A DNA stretch of 64,000 nucleotides, taken from positions 248,001 to 312,000 of the forward strand of contig JAGYJX010000005.1 in the NCBI GenBank assembly GCA_018401495.1, read 5' to 3'. Positions 56,288-64,000 of this stretch are shown here, piece by piece. Within the stretch, counting starts at the first letter, position 1, and every line of letters begins with the position of its first letter. The notes under the pieces are model-generated. The model ran no database searches and had not been told where the DNA came from. It was given only the letters and a program-made list of their open reading frames with translations. The translations under genes and the position numbers were made by a program. The DNA comes from Rhodospirillaceae bacterium (lineage in GTDB: Bacteria; Pseudomonadota; Alphaproteobacteria; Thalassobaculales; Thalassobaculaceae).

Positions 56288-57166
56288 TCAACGGCTCTTG
56301 GCCGCCATCAACCGACAGAGGCTGTGGGCCTGCACAACCGCCTGGCGCCCATCGAGCGCAGTCGCATCGGCACCAACCGACGCGACCCATTCCGGATGCC
56401 CTTGAAAGACAGAACCCCCAACGAGAATTCCGATATCACGATTGCGCGAGTGGACGCGCACGTCTCTGATAACTGACGCCAACCGGTCGAGCAACACTTC
56501 ACTGCTCAAGGAGAACCCGATCGCCGACAGCCATCGGCGGCGCGAAAATTCGGTCACATGCGCCCCGGTCTCCGGCATCTCGTCGCAGACATCCCAACCC
56601 GCGCGGCGAAAGAACTCTCCGACCAGCGAAAGCCCGAATGTGTGCTGCTCACCGGGTGTGGCGGTCAGCAAAATCGTCGGGCCCGAAATCGGGTGATCCT
56701 CCTCACGCTCGAAGCGGGCCGAAATTTGATGCAGCAACCGCTGCAGTCGCGACAAGCCGACCGTTACGTCGGTGAACTCGACCAGATCCTGCTCCCACAT
56801 GATCCCGAGCAGTCGCGCGCTCGGCGCCAGCAGGTCCAGGCAGATCGCCTCGATTCCCACCCCGCGCCCCTCGATCTCGGCCAGGAACAGGTCGAAATTC
56901 GGCTCGGCCCGGGACAGTAGCTGGGATGTCAGGCTCTCGACGTCGGTTCGGGTAACGCTGCCGCCCCAGCGGGGACCGGACGCCATCACCCCATGAACCA
57001 GCAACAACCTTGGGATGACCTCAACCTCGATCGTACGCATCAGATTTCCGGCGGTCGCTCGGGCCCGCTGATCCCGTTTTGCGCTGGCCTCCTCATCGTC
57101 ACCGCGCGATGCACTCTGCTTATGAGTCCAACTCGGCTCATCGACAATTTCACGTAGCCCGGGCAT
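56288..57166 (-). CDS. aerR: AerR/PpaA, cobalamin-binding antirepressor of PpsR
   Basis: A 292-residue regulator related to AerR/PpaA, which binds B12 and light-dependently blocks PpsR. The central domain (LQRLLHQISARFEREEDH, then SGPTILLTATPGEQHTFGLSLVGEFFRRAGWDV near residues 155-200) is a B12-binding Rossmann-like unit with the conserved His in GEQHTFG. The ATG at 57166 is favoured over the GTG at 57175 because GGGAGG ends 8 bases before it. The aerR-ppsR pairing beside bchF is the usual arrangement. Confidence 0.9.
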   Translation of the reverse strand: MPGLREIVDEPSWTHKQSASRGDDEEASAKRDQRARATAGNLMRTIEVEVIPRLLLVHGVMASGPRWGGSVTRTDVESLTSQLLSRAEPNFDLFLAEIEGRGVGIEAICLDLLAPSARLLGIMWEQDLVEFTDVTVGLSRLQRLLHQISARFEREEDHPISGPTILLTATPGEQHTFGLSLVGEFFRRAGWDVCDEMPETGAHVTEFSRRRWLSAIGFSLSSEVLLDRLASVIRDVRVHSRNRDIGILVGGSVFQGHPEWVASVGADATALDGRQAVVQAHSLCRLMAAKSR

Positions 57167-59279
<2,113 letters not shown>

Positions 59280-59283
59280 CGCC

Positions 59284-60846
59284 ATGAAACTCGCGATCTG
59301 GACCTACGAAGGACCTCCCCACGTCGGCGCAATGCGGGTCGCCACCGCAATGCAGGGCCTGCACTACGTCCTGCACGCCCCGCAGGGCGACACCTACGCC
59401 GACCTGCTGTTCACCATGATCGAGCGGCTGCCGCATCGCCCACCGGTGACCTACACCACCTTCCAGGCGCGCGACCTCGGGACCGATACCGGCGAACTGT
59501 TCAAGCGCACCATGCGCGACGCCTACGAGCGCTATCGCCCGGAAGCGATCATGGTCGGGGCTTCGTGCACCGCCGAGTTGATCCAGGACGATCCCGGCGG
59601 CCTCGGCCGCACCCTCGGCCTGCCGATCCCGGTGGTGCCCCTGGAACTGCCGTCCTATCAGCGCAAGGAGAACTGGGGCGCATCCGAGACCTTCTACCGC
59701 CTGGTCAGGGCGTTCGCGGGTCCGAACGCGCCGGCGCCCGGCACGTCGCGGCCGGCGCGTGAGCCTGGACGTCGGCCGAGCTGCAACATCCTCGGCCCGA
59801 CCGCCCTCGGCTTCCGCCATCGCGATGACGTGATCGAGATCGAGCGGCTGCTCGACCGACTCGGCGTCGAGGTCCGCGTGGTGGCCCCACGGGGCGCCAC
59901 CCCGACCCAGCTCACCCTGCTCGGGGAAGCCGACTTCAACGTCGTTCTCTATCCGGAAACCGCGGAGGTGACGGCGCGCTGGCTCGAGAAGACCTTCGGG
60001 CAGCCGAGCACCCGGACCGTGCCGATCGGCGTCGGCGCCACCCGCGCCTTCATCCGCGAAGTGGCGGAGCTGGCGGGGATCGACCCCGCCGGCGCCCTCG
60101 CCGACGCCGAGTCGCGCCTGCCCTGGTACAGCCGCTCGGTCGACAGCACCTACCTGACCGGCAAGCGGGTGTTCGTTTTCGGTGACGGCACCCACGCGGT
60201 TGCCGCCGCCCGGGTCGCCGCCCGTGAGTTCGGCTTCGAGGTGGTCGGGGTCGGCACCTACGACCGCACCTTCGCCCGCGACGTCCGGGCGGTCGCCGAA
60301 GAGTTCGGCGCCGAGGCCCTGATCAGCGACGACTACCTGGAAGTCGAGGCACGGATCGCCGAACTGCGCCCGGAACTGGTGCTCGGCACCCAGATGGAAC
60401 GCCATATCGCCAAGCGTCTGGGCATCGGCTGCGCGGTGATCTCCGCCCCGGTCCACGTGCAGGACTTCCCGGCCCGGTACTCGCCCCAGATGGGCTACGA
60501 GGGCGCCAACGTCCTCTGGGACGCCTGGGTGCACCCGCTGATGATGGGGCTCGAGGAGCATCTCCTCGGCATGTTCCGGGGCGATTTCGAATTCCACGAC
60601 GGCGCCGGCGCATCGCACCACGGCGCGCCCGCGACGGCGGCCCCAACCGAGCCGGAACCGGTGGCCGCCGCAAACGACGCCGACGGGCCGAGCTGGACGA
60701 CCGACGCCGACAAGGAACTTCGCAAGGTGCCTTTCTTCGTTCGCGGCAAGGCGCGCCGCAACACCGAGTCCTACGCCCGCGAGCACGGCGTAGCGACCAT
60801 CACCATCGAGACGCTGTATGATGCCAAGGCGCACTTCGCACGCTGA
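59284..60846 (+). CDS. bchB: Light-independent protochlorophyllide reductase subunit B
   Basis: A 520-residue subunit of the nitrogenase-like dark reductase. Asp36 in [11 protein letters not shown] is the fourth, unusual ligand of the NB cluster. Cys95 in [12 protein letters not shown] is conserved too. The C-terminal PCP_red domain reads [19 protein letters not shown] near residues 480-500, after an Ala/Pro-rich linker. bchL, the reductase iron protein, is not in the window and would be expected after bchH. The 3-prime end overlaps bchH by about 29 bases. Confidence 0.97.
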   Translation: MKLAIWTYEGPPHVGAMRVATAMQGLHYVLHAPQGDTYADLLFTMIERLPHRPPVTYTTFQARDLGTDTGELFKRTMRDAYERYRPEAIMVGASCTAELIQDDPGGLGRTLGLPIPVVPLELPSYQRKENWGASETFYRLVRAFAGPNAPAPGTSRPAREPGRRPSCNILGPTALGFRHRDDVIEIERLLDRLGVEVRVVAPRGATPTQLTLLGEADFNVVLYPETAEVTARWLEKTFGQPSTRTVPIGVGATRAFIREVAELAGIDPAGALADAESRLPWYSRSVDSTYLTGKRVFVFGDGTHAVAAARVAAREFGFEVVGVGTYDRTFARDVRAVAEEFGAEALISDDYLEVEARIAELRPELVLGTQMERHIAKRLGIGCAVISAPVHVQDFPARYSPQMGYEGANVLWDAWVHPLMMGLEEHLLGMFRGDFEFHDGAGASHHGAPATAAPTEPEPVAAANDADGPSWTTDADKELRKVPFFVRGKARRNTESYAREHGVATITIETLYDAKAHFAR

Positions 60847-63800
60847 CGCCATACCGATACGGGTCGTGCTGCTGACCCTGAACGGGCACGCAGCCGGGGC
60901 CGTCCGGCGGGCCGCGGAAGAACTCTCCCGGGAGATGCCCGGCCTCGAACTCGCCTTCCACGCGGCCGCCGAATGGGATGGTCGAAGCGACAAGCTGGCG
61001 CGCTGCATCGCCGACATCCAACGCGGCGACGTGATTATCGCGACCATGCTGTTCACCGACGAACACATCCGGGCCATCCTTCCGGCCCTGGCGGCTCGCC
61101 GCGACGGCTGCGACGCCATGGTGGCCTGCATGTCGGCGGGCGAGATCGTGAAGCTGACCCGGATGGGCGGCTTCAGCATGGACGGTTCCCAGAAGGGCCC
61201 GATGGCTCTGCTGAAGCGGCTGCGAGGCAAATCGGGTGGCAGCGGGGCTCCCAAGCCCGGCGCCGCCGGAGCCGGCCAGATGGCCATGCTGCGCCGCCTG
61301 CCACGGATCCTTCGTTTCATCCCTGGCTCGGCTCAAGACCTGCGCGCCTATTTCCTGACGCTGCAATACTGGCTCGCCGGGTCGGAAGAAAACCTCACCA
61401 ACATGGTGCGGATGCTGGTCGATCGCTACGCCGACGGCCCGCGCCGGGGGCTGCGCGGCACCCTGAAGGCGAAGCCGCCGATCGACTATCCGGATGTCGG
61501 GCTTTACCACCCGTCACTGGCCCGTCGCGTTTCCGAGGACCTGTCCGCCCTGCCAGCGTCGACGGCGGGTACCCGCGGCACGGTCGGCCTGATGATCATG
61601 CGTTCCTACGTGCTGTCCGGCGACGCCGCGCACTACGACGCGGTGATAGCGGCGCTGGAGCGGCGCGGCCTGCGGGTGATTCCGGCCTTTGCCAGCGGGC
61701 TCGACGCCCGCCCGGCGATCGAAAGCTACTTCATGGACCGCAAGGGCCGAGCCTCGATCGACGCCATGGTCTCGCTGACCGGGTTCTCGCTGGTCGGCGG
61801 CCCGGCCTACAACGACAGCCCGGCGGCCGAGGAACTTCTGGCCCGCCTGGACGTGCCTTACGTTGCAGCCCACGCGCTCGAGTTCCAGACCATCGAGCAG
61901 TGGACCTCCGACCCCCGCGGCCTGTCGCCGGTCGAAGCCACCATCATGGTGGCGATCCCGGAGCTCGACGGGGCCACCGGGCCCATGGTGTTCGCCGGAC
62001 GCAGCGCCGAGACGAGCCGCTCCGGGGCCCGGGACATGCAGGCGATCGAGGATCGCGTCGAGCGCCTGGCCTCGCGGATCGAACGCCTGGTGACGCTGCG
62101 ACGGACGCCGGTCGCCGAGCGCAAGATCGCGACGGTGATCTTCGGGTTCCCGCCGAACGCCGGCGCCACCGGAACCGCCGCCCACCTGGCCGTCTACGAA
62201 TCGCTGCACAACACCCTGCGCGCCATGCGCGACGCCGGATACACGGTCGACTTGCCGGCCGATGTCGACGCGCTCCGACGGGCGATCACCGAGGGCAACG
62301 CGGCGCTTCGTGGCGCCGACGCCAACGTCCACGCCACGGTGTCAGCCGACGCCCATGTACGGGGCGAGCGCTACCTGGCTGAGATCGAGGCGCAATGGGG
62401 CCCGGCGCCGGGTCGCCACCAGTCGGACGGACGGTCGATCTTCGTGCTGGGAGCGGCGTTCGGGAACGTGTTCGTCGGGGTGCAGCCGGTGTTCGGCTAC
62501 GAAGGCGATCCGATGCGACTGCTGTTCGAGGGCGGCTTCGCGCCTACCCACGCGTTCGCCGCCTTCTACCGCTGGATTCGAGACGAGTTCGGGGCCCACG
62601 CGGTCCTGCATTTCGGTACCCACGGCGCGCTCGAGTTCATGCCCGGCAAGCAGACCGGGCTGAGCGCGGCGTGCTGGCCCGACCGGCTCATCGCCGACCT
62701 GCCCAATCTGTATCTGTACGCGGCCAACAACCCGTCGGAGGGCGCCATCGCCAAGCGGCGTTCGGCCGCCACTCTGATCAGCTACCTGACGCCGGCGGTG
62801 ACCCGCGCCGGTCTGTACCGCAGCCTCCTGGACCTGCGCGGCTCGATCGACCGCTGGCGCGGCCTGCCCCCGGAGGCCGAGGCCGAACGCGCCAGGCTTG
62901 CCGAGGTGATCGACGCCCAGGCGACGCAACTGGAACTGAAGGCCAGACACGACGCCGACCCCGCCGACCGGGTGCCGGCGCTGGCGCTGGCGCTGACCGA
63001 GTTGGAGCAGACCCTGATTCCGCACGGGCTGCACGCCGTTGGCTCGCCGCCGGACGCCGAGCAGCGCCGCGACATCCTGGCGGCGTTGGCCGAGTCGCTG
63101 CTTGGAGCGCCACTGAAGACCGAGGCGATCGCCGAACTCGCGGAGGGCCGGATCCCACCACGCGCCCTCGAGGACGCCGGGCTGGAGGCCGGGGCCACAG
63201 CCCAGGAGGCCCTGGTCGACCTGGCGCGTTGCAGCCGCCTGCTCGGCGAGGATCACGAGACCGCCGGGCTGCTGCACGCCCTCGATGGCGGCTTCGTGCG
63301 GCCGGCCCCCGGCGGTGACCTGATCCGGTCGCCGGCAATCCTGCCAACCGGGCGCAACGTGCACGGCTTCGACCCGTACCGACTGCCGAGCGCCTTCGCC
63401 CTGATCGACGGCGCCCAGCAGGCGCAGCGGATCATCGACCGCCATCAGGCCGACGGTCACGGCGTGCCGGAGTCGATCGCGCTGGTGCTCTGGGGAACCG
63501 ACAACCTGAAGAGCGAGGGCGGGCCGATCGGCCAGGCCCTCGCCCTGCTCGGCGCCCGACCGCGCTTCGACGGTTACGGCCGCCTCGGCGGCGCCGAGTT
63601 GATCCCGCTGGAGACCCTCGGCCGGCCCAGGATCGACGTGGTGATGACCCTGTCCGGCATCTTCCGAGACCTGCTGCCGCTGCAGGTACGGCTGCTGGCG
63701 GAAGCCGCCTTCCTGGCCGCCAGCGCCGACGAGCCGCTCGAGTTCAACGCCGTCCGCCGGCACGCCCTCGCCTACGCCGAGCGGCACGCCTGCGACCTCG

Positions 63801-64000
63801 AAACCGCCGCCCTGCGGCGTGTTCTCGAACGCCGACGGCGCCTACGGCGCGAACGTCAACCTGCTGATCGACAGCGGCGCCTGGGACGACGAGGACGAAC
63901 TCGCCGAGGCCTACACCAAGCGCAAATGCTTCGCTTACGGTCGTGACGGACGGTCGAGCCAGCAGGCCGAACTGCTCGGGACGGCGCTCGCCGACGTGCA
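60818..64000 (+). CDS. bchH: Magnesium chelatase large subunit H, partial at window end and frameshifted
   Basis: A very large subunit that binds protoporphyrin IX and directs Mg insertion with BchD/BchI. The start is ATG 60818 (or 60821), inside the end of bchB. The product reads [54 protein letters not shown] and [19 protein letters not shown], all typical Bch[24 protein letters not shown] text ([18 protein letters not shown]) is at about residue 840. Near 63823 an extra G breaks the frame; removal continues [22 protein letters not shown] and [12 protein letters not shown]. It runs off at 64000, about 1060 of an expected 1200 or so residues. It is presumably followed by bchL and bchM. Confidence 0.95.

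Overview
The window is GC-rich DNA (roughly 65-70% by eye) whose right quarter, 48.7-64 kb, is part of an alphaproteobacterial photosynthesis gene cluster. It holds dxs, bchP, an ORF428/PucC-type gene, bchG, ppsR and aerR/ppaA on the minus strand, and bchF-bchN-bchB-bchH on the plus strand. This gene set, the two TRAP transporters, Tat signal peptides and many solute and catabolic genes fit a marine or freshwater purple or aerobic anoxygenic phototrophic alphaproteobacterium. A Rhodospirillales-like host is my guess; genus cannot be read from the sequence.

Layout. 0-5 kb: a GMC oxidoreductase, a 199-bp tandem repeat and a dctQ-dctM-dctP TRAP operon. 5-20 kb: a decayed Phd/VapC locus, a GNAT acetyltransferase, a dienelactone hydrolase, a DUF6152/DUF6644 pair, an MFS permease, a lytic transglycosylase-SPOR lipoprotein, a sulfotransferase, VOC and DinB proteins, a 707-residue RTX protein beside an AT-rich element bounded by inverted repeats, an intradiol dioxygenase, TetR and LacI regulators and an amidase. 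20-31 kb: a polysaccharide deacetylase, a CaiB/BaiF CoA transferase, an SsuABC/TauABC-like ABC importer, a patatin/Omp85 type Vd secreted phospholipase, an overlapping SDR-DCC-renalase operon, and a coupled pair resembling CnbZ and dihydroxyphthalate decarboxylase. 31-45 kb: a serine hydrolase, a second dienelactone hydrolase, a two-domain VOC protein, a CIA30 protein, a formylglycine-generating-type protein with a lipocalin, a flavin monooxygenase, an MFS permease, a YhaO/YhaN (SbcD/SbcC-like) pair and a class IV aminotransferase. 45-48.7 kb: a dctP-dctQ-dctM TRAP operon ending in a strong hairpin terminator shared with dxs. 48.7-64 kb: the photosynthesis cluster.

How the cluster works together. 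dxs supplies isoprenoid precursor. bchN and bchB encode two of the three subunits of dark protochlorophyllide reductase. bchH starts the magnesium branch, bchF hydrates the 3-vinyl group, bchG adds the C20 tail and bchP reduces it. PpsR would repress these genes and AerR would antagonise it. A perfect TGTCA-N8-TGACA PpsR-type palindrome precedes bchG, with a weaker one 8 bp away, and a closely similar site lies on the bchF promoter.

Quality warning. About two dozen single-base frameshifts interrupt otherwise well-conserved proteins, including bchF and bchH. Many sit in short G or C runs and each is repaired by one base, so sequencing or assembly error is more likely than gene decay. Frameshifted genes are annotated over their full repaired extent. 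No rRNA, tRNA, CRISPR array or insertion sequence was recognised.
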